Assembly: GCF_905120465.1 (NCBI RefSeq)
Contig: NZ_CAJHOF010000007.1
Coordinates: 1 to 64,000 of the forward strand
Direction: 5' to 3'
From: Campylobacter majalis
GTDB taxonomy: Bacteria; Campylobacterota; Campylobacteria; Campylobacterales; Campylobacteraceae
DNA length: 64,000 bases
The translations under genes were made by a program, and so were the position numbers. A model generated the notes under the pieces. That model was not told where the DNA came from, searched no databases, and was given only the letters and a program-made list of their open reading frames with translations. Positions 8,359 to 17,117 of this stretch are shown piece by piece (the first letter of the stretch is position 1; every line of letters begins with the position of its first letter).

Positions 8359-9363
8359 TTAGAATAACAATTTCAAAATTCTCTCAATTTTACTCGGTAC
8401 TTTTACTAAATTTTCATCTTCTACTTTGGAGTTTATGTCGATTAAAAATGGCTTAAGCTCCAAAGCTTGGGCGAAATTTTGCTCGCCTATGCCACCAGCC
8501 ATACCAAAACTAAAAGGCTTTAAATCACGCAAAATTTCCCAGCTAAAACTAGTGCCATTTCCGCCCAAGCTCTCGCCCTTACAGTCATAAAGCACCATAT
8601 CGCAAGGCTCATTAACACTTGGTAAAATTTTAGCTTCACTTTCCACGCTTACGGCTTTAAAAACTTTTACATCCATATCTTTTAAATTTGCATATAAATT
8701 TTGGCTTATCGTGCCGTGGATTTGTGCCACATCAAGCTCACAATACTCGCAAATCTCCATTATCTCGCAGTCACTTTGAACACCATAAGAAACACTGCTT
8801 TTTGACGTGGCTAAATTTTGAAGCGGTTCGTTTTTGCTTTCTTGCTCGTTTTTGTTTTGAAGTGGTGATTCTTGCCTTGATTTATCGCTATTTAGCGAGT
8901 TATACTCAATCATCTCAATCTCATCTGTCTCATAGCCATACGCAAAAGACATCAAAGGCTTTGAGTTTCTCGCATAACTTGAAAAACTAGCCAAGCCTTG
9001 CGAAGTTTGGGCTAAATTTTCATCTTTTTTCTCTCTATTTGCGTTACAGCTCTGTGTGTCGCTACTTGCAAACACACCAACGCATTTTACGCCGTATTTA
9101 TGAGCTATACGTGAAATTTCACGAGCTGTTTGCATATTTACTTGACGTTTTGATTTTGCAAATATCACACCGATAAAGCCAATAGCGTTTGTAGTTGCAA
9201 GTGGCAAATTTTGGCTATTATTAAAATCAACTGAAGCTTTGTTGTCTAGGTTGCTAATTCCGCCTTTAAAAGAGTCAAATTTCACCCCCACTTCAAGCAC
9301 CGCTCTTGCTTCATCAAGCGATTTTATTCCGCAAATTTTTACAAGCGTTTTTTGATCTCTCAT
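8359..9363 (-). CDS. trpF: Phosphoribosylanthranilate isomerase with two insertions
   Basis: Converts phosphoribosylanthranilate to CdRP in tryptophan synthesis. Conserved pieces are all present: VKICGIKSLDEA (about 8-19, catalytic Cys in the CGI motif), GFIGVIFAKSKRQV, CVGVFA, ELDVAQIHG, KVFKAVSV, MVLYDC (catalytic Asp), GGNGTSFSW and FGMAGGI. The protein is 334 residues against about 200 for usual TrpF. The excess comes from a stretch at about 28-58 and a larger polar, Ser/Asn/Glu-rich one at about 102-205 between the strand ending GVFA and the CELDVAQIHG segment. The frame is intact through both. It is seven bases from trpGD. Whether the insertions disorder the barrel or are tolerated loops cannot be told here. 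Confidence 0.9.
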   Translation of the reverse strand: MRDQKTLVKICGIKSLDEARAVLEVGVKFDSFKGGISNLDNKASVDFNNSQNLPLATTNAIGFIGVIFAKSKRQVNMQTAREISRIAHKYGVKCVGVFASSDTQSCNANREKKDENLAQTSQGLASFSSYARNSKPLMSFAYGYETDEIEMIEYNSLNSDKSRQESPLQNKNEQESKNEPLQNLATSKSSVSYGVQSDCEIMEICEYCELDVAQIHGTISQNLYANLKDMDVKVFKAVSVESEAKILPSVNEPCDMVLYDCKGESLGGNGTSFSWEILRDLKPFSFGMAGGIGEQNFAQALELKPFLIDINSKVEDENLVKVPSKIERILKLLF

Positions 9364-9369
9364 CTAAAT

Positions 9370-10965
9370 CTAACCAACATATTTTTTAAAATGCTCATAA
9401 ACCCTGCCACTATCAATCGCTTCTAAAATCAGCTCCTTAGCGTCCATAGGGTTTTTTACAAAATCAGCCGTATATAGTGCAAACATTGCGTTTAGCACGA
9501 CTATATCGCGTTTAGCACCGCACTCCTTGCCGCTTAAAATTCTCACCAAATCAGCCGCATTTTCTTCAGGAGTGCCGCCTTTTATCTCATCTTTCATCGC
9601 ACGTTTAAAACCAAACTGCTCAGGCGTGATACTATACTCACTAATCACGCCATCTTTTAACTCAACAACGCGCGTCTCATCGCTTATACTTATCTCGTCC
9701 ATCCCATCATTTCCACGCACAACCAAGGCGTGTTTTCGTCCTAAAATTTTAAGCGTTTGTGCATATAAGTTTAAAACTGGTTTATGATAAACGCCAACAA
9801 GTTGATATTTTAAGCTCAAATTTGGATGCAAAAGCGGACCAAGTATGTTAAAAACTGTCCTTATGCCAAGCTTTGCCCTAACCTCACGCACCTCGCCAAC
9901 TAGTGGATGAAAAAATGGAGCGTGAAAAAATGCAAGATGCTTTTTGTCTAAAAGCTCTTTTTGTGCTGAAATTTCACCAACAAGCGGTACTTTAAACGCA
10001 TCTAGCACATCTGAGCTACCACTCGCACTTGAAACAGCTCTATTGCCGTGTTTTGCGACCTTAACACCAAAACTACTAACGATAAAAGCAACAGCGGTTG
10101 AGATATTTATACTCTTAAATCCATCGCCACCAGTTCCGCAAACATCTATCATATCGCTCTCATCACGAAATGTGTTTGAATAAAATAAAATATTTTTTAC
10201 AAAACTAGCCAAACTCTTTGCATACAAACTTTTTTCGCTTATTAGCACTAGCAATGCGGCAAGTTGTGCTATCTCATACTCTTTTGAAGCGATGATTTTG
10301 CAAATTTTTTCAAAATCCCTATCATCTAAAGGCGTATCTTCTTGAAGTTTGATTAAAAACTCTTTAAAATCAGGTTTTTGTGGCTCTTTTTGCTCTTGCG
10401 ATGAGCTGATATTTAAGAAATTTTGTAAAATTTTCTTGCCATACTCACTAAAATAGCTCTCTGGATGAAACTGAATGCCATAAATATCGCGATTTTTAAC
10501 TTTAAGTGCCTGCACAACACCATCTTCGCTAACGGCAAGACACTGTAAATTTTCACCAAGCTCATCAACATATAGCGAGTGATAACGCATGACCTCAAAC
10601 TCGTTTGGAAGCTCGGCAAAAAGCTTACTATCTTGTGTTATTTTTATACGTGATGTCTTGCCATGAAGTGGCTTATCAAGCTGTTTTATACTCCCACCAA
10701 ACACAAGACCTATCGCTTGATGCCCCAAACATATACCAAGCACTGGCACGTCAATATCAAAGCGTAAAATTTCAAGGCAAATACCGCTATCTTTTGGATG
10801 TTTTGGACCCGGACTAAGCACTATTTTACTAGGGTTTAACCGACGTATCTCATCAAGCGTTATTTTATCATTTCGCACACATAAAATTTCCTCGTCCGTA
10901 AGCTCTTGCAAATACTGTTTTACGTTAAAAACAAAACTATCATAATTATCTATAAGCAATATCAT
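9370..10965 (-). CDS. trpGD: Bifunctional anthranilate synthase glutaminase / anthranilate phosphoribosyltransferase
   Basis: 531-residue fusion, here labelled trpGD (annotated trpD in C. jejuni). Residues 1-190 are a class I glutamine amidotransferase: NYDSF at the start, the nucleophile in VLGICLGHQAIG (about 76-87) and the HPES triad segment (about 168-171), supplying ammonia to TrpE. Residues about 205-531 are the TrpD phosphoribosyltransferase with DVCGTGGDGFKSINIST (about 273-289), the KHGNRAVSS loop (about 301-309) and GNDGMDE. Fusion of these domains is usual in enteric bacteria and Campylobacter. It lies four bases after trpE. Confidence 0.95.
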   Translation of the reverse strand: MILLIDNYDSFVFNVKQYLQELTDEEILCVRNDKITLDEIRRLNPSKIVLSPGPKHPKDSGICLEILRFDIDVPVLGICLGHQAIGLVFGGSIKQLDKPLHGKTSRIKITQDSKLFAELPNEFEVMRYHSLYVDELGENLQCLAVSEDGVVQALKVKNRDIYGIQFHPESYFSEYGKKILQNFLNISSSQEQKEPQKPDFKEFLIKLQEDTPLDDRDFEKICKIIASKEYEIAQLAALLVLISEKSLYAKSLASFVKNILFYSNTFRDESDMIDVCGTGGDGFKSINISTAVAFIVSSFGVKVAKHGNRAVSSASGSSDVLDAFKVPLVGEISAQKELLDKKHLAFFHAPFFHPLVGEVREVRAKLGIRTVFNILGPLLHPNLSLKYQLVGVYHKPVLNLYAQTLKILGRKHALVVRGNDGMDEISISDETRVVELKDGVISEYSITPEQFGFKRAMKDEIKGGTPEENAADLVRILSGKECGAKRDIVVLNAMFALYTADFVKNPMDAKELILEAIDSGRVYEHFKKYVG

Positions 10966-10969
10966 ATTT

Positions 10970-12247
10970 TTACCTTATATTGTTTAAATTTTTACAATTA
11001 TCCATAAAGACACGCATGACACTGCCGCGTTTATGGCAAATTTCTGCATATTCATTTTCTGCAATACTATCATAGACTATACCGGCACCAGATTGTATAA
11101 AGACATCATTTTCGCTACTATTTGTAACAAATATAGCCGAGCGTATGAGTATTGCCATTTGAACATCGCCATTAAAATGCAAAAACCCTATTCCACCACC
11201 ATAGATATTTCGCTTAAATTTCTCAAGTTCGGCAATTATTTGCATAGCTCTTATCTTTGGAGTGCCACTTAGCGTCCCAGCTGGGAAAATTGCTCCAAGC
11301 ACGTCAAATGCGTCATTTTGCGAATCCCTTACCCCATATACATCACTTACTATATGCATTACGCTTTGATACATCTGTATATGCATTGCGTTTTTGACTA
11401 CGACTGAACGTGGCTTTGAGACGTGTCCTATATCATTTCGTGCTAAATCTATTAGCATTTTATGCTCTGCTAGCTCCTTCTCATCGCTTAAAAGCTCGTT
11501 TTTTAGGATCTCATCTGCATTTGCATCTATGCCACGAGATCTAGTTCCAGCTATTGGTGCGACAAATATTTTATCATCTCTCATCTCAAAAACAAGCTCA
11601 GGCGAACTACCAACAACATCACCATATGGTGTAGGAAAATGAAACATATATGGGCTTGGATTTAGTTTGGTTAATGCTTTATAAAAATGTAGCGAACTTA
11701 GATTTGTGCGTAATTTTAACTGTTCTGATACCACTACTTGAAACACATCACCTTTTGCAACATACTCTTTTGACACGGTTACAATATGTTTAAAATGCTC
11801 TTTTTCTTCATTCAAATTTGTTAAAATTTCATACCACTTTTCACTATCATCTTTTTTTTCTAGCTCGTCAGTTTTTAACATCTCATAATACTTGTCTCTA
11901 TCTCCATAAAATGTGTAAATTTTACTCACTTTATCATAGTGCAAATATGCTTTTGCATTGGCATAGAAAAATTTTGGAAAGTCATATTGTTTGTTGTTGT
12001 TTAAATTTATATCTTCATAAAAATTAATGCCCTCATACGCAAATACACCAAAAAGCCCAGCAAATGGTGCTTCATATGATATATTGCAATTAAAATAAGC
12101 CCTAAGCTCGTCAAAGCTTCGCTCTTTTTCATCAATATAATCGCAATCTATTCCGATTATTGATTGAGTTTTATCCTCTGCAAGATAGCTATTTTTGTAT
12201 CTTTGTTGTATCAATTCATAATAATATAGTGGTTCGTTTAAAAGCAT
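10970..12247 (-). CDS. trpE: Anthranilate synthase component I
   Basis: Makes anthranilate from chorismate with ammonia from the TrpG domain. 425 residues, at the short end of the family. The chorismate-binding domain carries GDVFQVVVSEQL, FLHFNGDVQMAILIRS, GSSPELVF, APIAGTRSRG, LIDLARNDIGHVS and IFPAGTLSGTPK in the family order. The N-terminal regulatory half is short (about 150 residues) and lacks an evident LLES feedback motif. It is the first gene of the trp operon; the leader from the likely transcription start is only about 20 bases, so classical leader-peptide attenuation looks impossible. Confidence 0.95.
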   Translation of the reverse strand: MLLNEPLYYYELIQQRYKNSYLAEDKTQSIIGIDCDYIDEKERSFDELRAYFNCNISYEAPFAGLFGVFAYEGINFYEDINLNNNKQYDFPKFFYANAKAYLHYDKVSKIYTFYGDRDKYYEMLKTDELEKKDDSEKWYEILTNLNEEKEHFKHIVTVSKEYVAKGDVFQVVVSEQLKLRTNLSSLHFYKALTKLNPSPYMFHFPTPYGDVVGSSPELVFEMRDDKIFVAPIAGTRSRGIDANADEILKNELLSDEKELAEHKMLIDLARNDIGHVSKPRSVVVKNAMHIQMYQSVMHIVSDVYGVRDSQNDAFDVLGAIFPAGTLSGTPKIRAMQIIAELEKFKRNIYGGGIGFLHFNGDVQMAILIRSAIFVTNSSENDVFIQSGAGIVYDSIAENEYAEICHKRGSVMRVFMDNCKNLNNIR

Positions 12248-12276
12248 TAAATTTCCTAATTTGTTTAAATTTCTTA

Positions 12277-12329
12277 ATTATAGATAAAAAAGCTTTTAAT
12301 GTCTTTGAAATTTCACTCGAAATTTCAAA
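12277..12329 (-). promoter_or_regulatory. trp operon promoter with adjacent perfect palindrome
   Basis: A TATAAT box lies on the minus strand at 12282-12277, 30 bases before trpE ATG. Just upstream, at 12304-12329, TTTGAAATTTC and GAAATTTCAAA form a perfect 11-bp inverted repeat around ACTC, covering the -35 region and beyond. It could be a repressor site for trp or for the divergent permease gene. The regulator is unknown. Confidence 0.5.
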
Positions 12330-12378
12330 ATTTTAACTTATTGTGCTAAACTTATCCAAAAATTTTAAAGGATTTTGC

Positions 12379-13122
12379 ATGGAGCTTGAGCTTTTTTATC
12401 TGCTTTTGCTTTGCATAGGGGTTGGAGTTGGGTTAATTTCAGGCTTTTTTGGCATCGGTGGTGGCACTTTTGTAGTTCCAGCTATGCTAATGCTAGGATT
12501 TGATGTCAAAAATGCAATTGGCATATCCATCATGCAAATGCTTTTTAGCTCATTTTTTGGCTCATATTTTAACTATAAAGCTGGTATGCTAAAGCTAAAT
12601 AATGGCGTGATTATCGGTGTTGGCGGTGCTGTTGGTGCTAGTTTTAGCGGTTTTATCGTATCCGTAACTCCTGATATCATTTTAAAACTCATATTAATTG
12701 CCATTTTAATCCTATCCATTATAAAACTCTACATTAAACCAAAACAAGAAAGTATCATAACTCCATCGCGTTTTGTGCTATTTTTAGTTGGGGTTGGAGT
12801 TGGGGCGATTGCCATTAGTGTCGGAGTTGGCGGTGCTATTTTTATAACGCCTATACTCGTTGGATTTTTAGGATTTGACATTAAAAAAGCCTCTAGCTTA
12901 GGGCTGTTTTTTGTGATATTTAGCTCGTTTTCCGGATTTATATCAATGTCGTATAATGGACATATTCAGCATTTAGAGGGTTTTTTGGTTGGCATTGGCT
13001 CAATTTTGGGAGTATATTTTGGCACAAAACTAGCACACAAAACATACAAAGCAAAGCTTATAAATTGGTTTTTAGCCCTTTATGTGGTTAATACAATTAT
13101 TTTAATTTATAAAATTTTCTAA
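12379..13122 (+). CDS. TauE/SafE family (sulfite exporter-like) permease
   Basis: 247 residues from the ATG at 12379, which has AAAGGA at 12367-12372; the open frame extends upstream to 12343 without a site. The protein has about eight membrane segments in two repeats. The family signature GVGLISGFFGIGGGTFVVPAM is near the N-terminus (about 12-32), and its counterpart GVGAIAISVGVGGAIFITPIL sits around 140-160. TauE/SafE (formerly DUF81) proteins export organosulfur anions or sulfite; the actual substrate is not predictable. Transcribed divergently from trpE. Confidence 0.85.
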   Translation: MELELFYLLLLCIGVGVGLISGFFGIGGGTFVVPAMLMLGFDVKNAIGISIMQMLFSSFFGSYFNYKAGMLKLNNGVIIGVGGAVGASFSGFIVSVTPDIILKLILIAILILSIIKLYIKPKQESIITPSRFVLFLVGVGVGAIAISVGVGGAIFITPILVGFLGFDIKKASSLGLFFVIFSSFSGFISMSYNGHIQHLEGFLVGIGSILGVYFGTKLAHKTYKAKLINWFLALYVVNTIILIYKIF

Positions 13123-13255
13123 AAACTATATAGTTTATGCCAAAACAAAACTCTAGCAAATAAAGCTTTGTCAAAAATATCACATCATAAGAAATCATGA
13201 CTTAGTAATTCTTGCAAAATATCAAAATAAAGTAAATTCCAGTAAGAGTAGCACT

Positions 13256-13330
13256 TAAGCTATCATCTTGTAAAGAGCAAGGCGAAGTTAAAAACCACCC
13301 TCCCCAAAACACACCCATCATTTTAAATTT
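13256..13330 (+). repeat. Dispersed intergenic element, copy A
   Basis: Starts TAAGCTATCATCTTGTAA and ends CCCATCATTTTAAATTT. It is closely related to copies at 21761-21831 (inverted) and 52198-52275, with a core GCGAAG-rich segment; this copy has a few substitutions in that core. Confidence 0.8.
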
Positions 13331-13652
13331 AAAAACCAAATTTAGATAAATTTTAAATACATTTTTTGCTTTGCTAACTTTTAAAATTACTTTATCTATA
13401 GCAATACTTTATTAAATATGTGCTAACATTTTTGAAAAGCCACAAATAAATAGAAGTAAAATTTGCTTAGACTTATGTAAGCAAAAGCCCTATAATCAAA
13501 AAGCTAATTAAATCTCATTACAATTAAGTTTTAGATGATTAAATTTTCAAAAAATTAAGCAAATTTAATAATTTTACGTTATTTTAAGTCAAAACATATG
13601 AAAAATTAGAAATTTATCTATCGATATCGTATAAATTTATGCCATAAGTGGC

Positions 13653-13691
13653 TACAGCTTGAGAAATCCAAGCTGTATGTTTTTTAATTTT
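13653..13691 (+). terminator. Rho-independent terminator, plus orientation
   Basis: TACAGCTTG (13653-13661) and CAAGCTGTA (13669-13677) form a perfect 9-bp stem around AGAAATC, followed by TGTTTTTTAATTTT on the plus strand. The T run is on the wrong side to serve trxB (minus), and the nearest plus-strand gene ends 530 bp upstream. Confidence 0.75.
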
Positions 13692-13716
13692 AGCACGTTA
13701 AATAAACGTTTTAAAA

Positions 13717-14655
13717 TTAATGTAGATTTTCTATATAACTTAATGCACTTAGTGCCGCTACGGCACCGTCAGCTGCTGCTGAAACGACTTGTTTTGGTGC
13801 TTCTGTGCGTATATCTCCAGCAGCAAACAATCCAGGCACACTTGTTTTCATTTTTAAATCAACCTTGACATTTTCGTTTGCATCCATTTCGCAAATAAAT
13901 TTACCATCATCTTGTTTTAAAATAGCATTATTTACATTCAAACCTACAAATGTAAATATGCCAGGAACTTTCAAATCTCTCTCATCATCTTTTGTGTTTA
14001 GTATTAAACCATTTAATCCTGCGTTATCGCCATATGCCTCTTTGATGGTAGCTGGAGTAATAAACTCAATTTTTTCATTGTTTTTTGCTTTTTCAACTGT
14101 CACAGGAGCTGCTCTAAACTCATCGCGTCTATGTATCAAATATACTTTTGAAGCGATATTTGATAGATATATTGCCTCTTCTATAGCTGTATCACCTCCA
14201 CCAAGCACTGCCACTTCTTTATTTCTGTAAAAAAATCCATCACATGTAGCACATGTGCTAACGCCACGACCAAAGAATTTATCCTCTCCTTCAAAACCAG
14301 CACGACGAGGAGTAGAGCCTGTGCATACTATAACAGCCTTTGCAACTTCTATCTCGCCATTATCTAGCTTGATATTAAAACTCTTATCTGCATTTTGACT
14401 TACTTGTGTAACAACTGCACGTTTGTGAATCAAACCAAAATGACTGCATTGCCCCCACCAAGTACTCATAAAATCAAAACCGCTCTCGCCAGGATTTTTT
14501 TGACCAGGATAGTTTTCTATCTCAGAACTAGACGTTATCTGTCCGCCTGGTTCGCCCATTTCAAACATAACAACATTTTTTAATCCACCGCGAGTAGCGT
14601 ATAATCCAGCACTAAGTCCAGCTGGGCCACCACCTATAATTGCTAAATCTAACAT
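13717..14655 (-). CDS. trxB: Thioredoxin reductase
   Basis: NADPH-dependent flavoenzyme that reduces thioredoxin. 312 residues, standard. The FAD-binding [17 protein letters not shown] is at the N-terminus (about 8-24), the redox-active CATC (STCATCDG) at about 136-139, the NADPH-binding [10 protein letters not shown] around 155-164, and the C-terminal FAD motif [24 protein letters not shown] near the end. It follows trxA in the same direction with a 149-residue unknown between them, forming a thioredoxin system unit as in C. jejuni (trxA-trxB). Confidence 0.97.
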   Translation of the reverse strand: MLDLAIIGGGPAGLSAGLYATRGGLKNVVMFEMGEPGGQITSSSEIENYPGQKNPGESGFDFMSTWWGQCSHFGLIHKRAVVTQVSQNADKSFNIKLDNGEIEVAKAVIVCTGSTPRRAGFEGEDKFFGRGVSTCATCDGFFYRNKEVAVLGGGDTAIEEAIYLSNIASKVYLIHRRDEFRAAPVTVEKAKNNEKIEFITPATIKEAYGDNAGLNGLILNTKDDERDLKVPGIFTFVGLNVNNAILKQDDGKFICEMDANENVKVDLKMKTSVPGLFAAGDIRTEAPKQVVSAAADGAVAALSALSYIENLH

Positions 14656-14665
14656 GTTTTGTCCT

Positions 14666-15115
14666 TTAAATTTTATTTATTTTGCTATCTTGTTTATAGC
14701 GTCCATCGCCCTGTTTTACTATCTGCAAACTGCTTGGTATATGTGTTATATTAAATATACCCATAAGCTTTAAAATAGTATTTATATCGGATGTTATGTA
14801 GTTTACTGTATTGTTTGATTTAATCCTTTTTTGATGTAAATCAACAGCTAAAATTTTATGATCTTTTTGTAAAGAATTTAAAATTGTATAATTGTTTGGC
14901 TGATTTGAGCTAAATATAAAAAGCTCGTATCTATCATCATTTGGAATAAAAATCTCAGATTTTTCGTAAAAAATAAGCTCGTTAAAATCCACAAAATTAT
15001 ACTTTGAAAAACGATAATTATTATACGCAAAAACTGAAGCAATCATGATAGCTCCAAAAAACGAGCCAAAAATATAAGTAAGAGGGAGTAAGCTCCCTCT
15101 ACTTCTTGTTTTCAT
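14666..15115 (-). CDS. Hypothetical membrane-anchored protein between trxA and trxB
   Basis: 149 residues, not recognised. One hydrophobic segment at about 11-30 ([22 protein letters not shown]) would anchor it with the remaining about 115 residues probably outside the cytoplasm. That part looks like a small alpha/beta domain ([40 protein letters not shown]) that loosely recalls a thioredoxin fold without CxxC; the fold idea is speculative. The start ATG overlaps the trxA stop by one base. A strong hairpin at 15081-15100 lies inside its first codons. Confidence 0.6.
   Translation of the reverse strand: MKTRSRGSLLPLTYIFGSFFGAIMIASVFAYNNYRFSKYNFVDFNELIFYEKSEIFIPNDDRYELFIFSSNQPNNYTILNSLQKDHKILAVDLHQKRIKSNNTVNYITSDINTILKLMGIFNITHIPSSLQIVKQGDGRYKQDSKINKI
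15081..15100 (-). terminator. Strong hairpin right after trxA, inside the next gene
   Basis: AGAGGGAG and CTCCCTCT form a perfect 8-bp GC-rich stem with a TAAG/CTTA loop. On the minus strand it is followed by TACTTATATTTTT, the look of an intrinsic terminator for trxA. It overlaps codons 6-11 of the downstream 149-residue gene. Confidence 0.55.
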
Positions 15116-15429
15116 TAAAGTAGTGAGTTTAACTTGTCTGTAAGTGCTTGTTTAGATTGAGCACCAACCATCTGATCTACTACTTCACCATTTTTGAAAA
15201 ATAGTATAGTTGGAATAGAGCGAATGCCATACTCAACGGCTAAATCTTGCACTTCGTCTGTATTTACTTTAGCTATCACAGCCTTACCCTCAAACTCCTG
15301 TGCCAACTCATCGATAACAGGTGCCAACATACGACAAGGTCCACACCATGGAGCCCAAAAATCAACTAACGCAACACCCTCTTTTACTACATCAAAATTC
15401 TCTGATGTTACCTCAACATACTTTCCCAT
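15115..15429 (-). CDS. trxA: Thioredoxin
   Basis: 104 residues, a classical thioredoxin: VDFWAPWCGPCRMLAPVIDELA (about 22-43) has the WCGPC active site, and the cis-proline is in RSIPTILFF (about 70-78). It is reduced by TrxB and supplies electrons to ribonucleotide reductase and peroxiredoxins. An AAGGAGAA site precedes the ATG. It begins the trxA-unknown-trxB unit and is separated from yraN by 70 AT-rich bases that may hold its promoter. Confidence 0.98.
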   Translation of the reverse strand: MGKYVEVTSENFDVVKEGVALVDFWAPWCGPCRMLAPVIDELAQEFEGKAVIAKVNTDEVQDLAVEYGIRSIPTILFFKNGEVVDQMVGAQSKQALTDKLNSLL

Positions 15430-15499
15430 ACTTTCTCCTTAATTTTTAAGATTTTGTAATTATACAAAGCAAAACTTAATATAAAATAAATAATAATTT

Positions 15500-15841
15500 T
15501 TATAAACTAATATTTCTTATCAATTCTATTTTATTCTTATTTATCACCAATAAACTTATCTCAAAGTCCGCATCAGTGCGATTTTTTAACATATAAAATT
15601 CAATCGTTTTTAAAATTTTAGCATATTTTGCATTCGTTAATCTATAACTAGCATCAAGATCTGTATTTGTAGCTTTTACCTCAATAAAACACAAAATTCC
15701 ATCCCTGTCGTATGCAACTATATCTATCTCGCCAAATCTAGAATGAAAATTTCTACAAACTATTTTATATCCGCTATTTTTTAAAAATTTAATTGCCCTA
15801 TCTTCGCTAGAAATTCCAAACAAATACTGAGCAAGCCCCAT
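15500..15841 (-). CDS. YraN family (UPF0102) endonuclease-like protein
   Basis: 113 residues from the ATG at 15841; an in-frame TTG at 15856 lies inside the hom stop region and is less likely. The family core is visible: GYKIVCRNFHSRFGEIDIVAYDRDGILCFIEVKA, with the PD-(D/E)xK-like residues E, D and ExK (FGEIDIV...FIEVKA). UPF0102/YraN proteins have a restriction-endonuclease fold similar to Holliday-junction resolvases, and their role is poorly defined. It starts five bases after hom, as in C. jejuni (Cj0148c after hom). Confidence 0.85.
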   Translation of the reverse strand: MGLAQYLFGISSEDRAIKFLKNSGYKIVCRNFHSRFGEIDIVAYDRDGILCFIEVKATNTDLDASYRLTNAKYAKILKTIEFYMLKNRTDADFEISLLVINKNKIELIRNISL

Positions 15842-15845
15842 GTGA

Positions 15846-17117
15846 TTACTCTTCAATTCTTATCATAAAAGGCTCACTTTTGATAAATTCTTGCTCTTTT
15901 AATAACCCCAAAACTCTCGACACATCTTTTTCGTATGCCATGTGTGTAGTAAAAAACAGAGTTGCTGGGCTTTGCGTATCGGCACTAATGCGTGGTTTTT
16001 GCAAGAAACTATCAATTGAAAGATTGTTTTCGCTCATTAAATTTGTAATTTTTGCAAGAACTCCAAGTTTATCTTGAACATTTAAGCGAATGTAGTATTT
16101 AGTGCATATATCATTTGGATTAATTAGCTTAATTGGCGTCGTTTCAAGTGGCGATTTGTATCCTAGCATTGGAGAGTTAATATCGCGTGCAATATCAACA
16201 AGATCGCTAATTACGGCACTTGCAGTAGCTGATCCGCCAGCTCCAGCTCCATAAAACATCGTCTCACCAACCGCATCACCAACTACGCTTATCGCATTCA
16301 TTACGCCATCTACATTTGACAGCATTTTATCTTTTAAAACAAGCGTTGGATGAACCCTTAGCTCAACCTCTTCATTTACCTTTTTTGCAATTCCAAGTAA
16401 TTTTATAGTGTAGTCAAAATCATTTGCAAAAAATATGTCAGCCTTATTGATTCTCTCAATGCCTTCAACTATAATCTCTTCTGGTTTTGCATTTACTCCA
16501 TATGCAATACTAGCTAATATTAAAAGTTTGTGAGCCGCATCAAATCCACCGATATCAAAAGCTGGATCTGCCTCAGCATATCCAAGTTCTTGAGCTTTTT
16601 TTAAAGCATCATCAAAACCACTGCCACCTTTCATCATAGAAGTCAGTATATAGTTGCATGTTCCATTCATTATCCCTGTGATTGAACGGATATTGTTTGC
16701 ACTTAAGCCTTCACGTAAGCTTTTTATCACCGGAATACCACCTGCAACACTTGCTTCATATCCAAATGGCGTCTTACCAGCTAGACTCTCAAGCTCATAT
16801 CTGTGATATGCCAAAAGTGCCTTGTTTGCCGTTACGACTGGTTTTTTGCGCTTTAAAATTTCACTAACTATGCGATATGGTCTATCTATACCACCCATTA
16901 ATTCAACATAAACATCTATGTCATCTCGTTTTAATACCGTCTCCATATCATCAGTAATTGGCATTTTAATATCACGCTTTTTTAAAGTATTTCTCACAAC
17001 TCCAATTACTGGTCTTATCTCTTTTCCTGCACGAGCCGAGATTAGTTTTTGATTTGTTTCTAAAATTTTAACTACTTGCTCTCCAACGGTTCCAACACCA
17101 AGTATAGCTACATTCAT
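15846..17117 (-). CDS. hom: Homoserine dehydrogenase
   Basis: Reduces aspartate semialdehyde to homoserine, the branch point to threonine and methionine. 423 residues. NAD(P)-binding LGVGTVGEQVVKIL is at the N-terminus, the catalytic region GGIPVIKSLREGLSANNI...GIMNGTCNYIL spans about 128-160, with YAEADPAFDIGGFDAAHKL after it and an ACT regulatory domain at about 345-423 (YYIRLNVQDKLGVLAKITNLM). The ACT domain suggests feedback control by threonine, as in the family. It overlaps the upstream aminotransferase by four bases. Confidence 0.96.
   Translation of the reverse strand: MNVAILGVGTVGEQVVKILETNQKLISARAGKEIRPVIGVVRNTLKKRDIKMPITDDMETVLKRDDIDVYVELMGGIDRPYRIVSEILKRKKPVVTANKALLAYHRYELESLAGKTPFGYEASVAGGIPVIKSLREGLSANNIRSITGIMNGTCNYILTSMMKGGSGFDDALKKAQELGYAEADPAFDIGGFDAAHKLLILASIAYGVNAKPEEIIVEGIERINKADIFFANDFDYTIKLLGIAKKVNEEVELRVHPTLVLKDKMLSNVDGVMNAISVVGDAVGETMFYGAGAGGSATASAVISDLVDIARDINSPMLGYKSPLETTPIKLINPNDICTKYYIRLNVQDKLGVLAKITNLMSENNLSIDSFLQKPRISADTQSPATLFFTTHMAYEKDVSRVLGLLKEQEFIKSEPFMIRIEE

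Larger units (their letters stand above)
13123..13716. other. Gene-free gap after the TauE permease
   Basis: About 590 bp, very AT-rich, without a convincing gene. It holds a copy of the dispersed 75-bp element (13256-13330), a TATAAT at 13491-13496 on the plus strand and a plus-oriented terminator at 13653-13691. Confidence 0.8.

Noticed and set aside
9370-10965. TrpG-TrpD fusion as a novelty
   Set aside because: This fusion is well known in enterics and Campylobacter, so it is annotated but not claimed as new.
12343-12378. Upstream start for the TauE permease (MLNLSKNFKGF...)
   Set aside because: No ribosome-binding site; AAAGGA fits the ATG at 12379 and the hydrophobic N-terminus begins there.
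13123-13716. tRNA or 6S RNA in the gap before trxB
   Set aside because: No tRNA cloverleaf pattern or 6S-like long stem could be found by eye; only the terminator and promoter-like signals remain.
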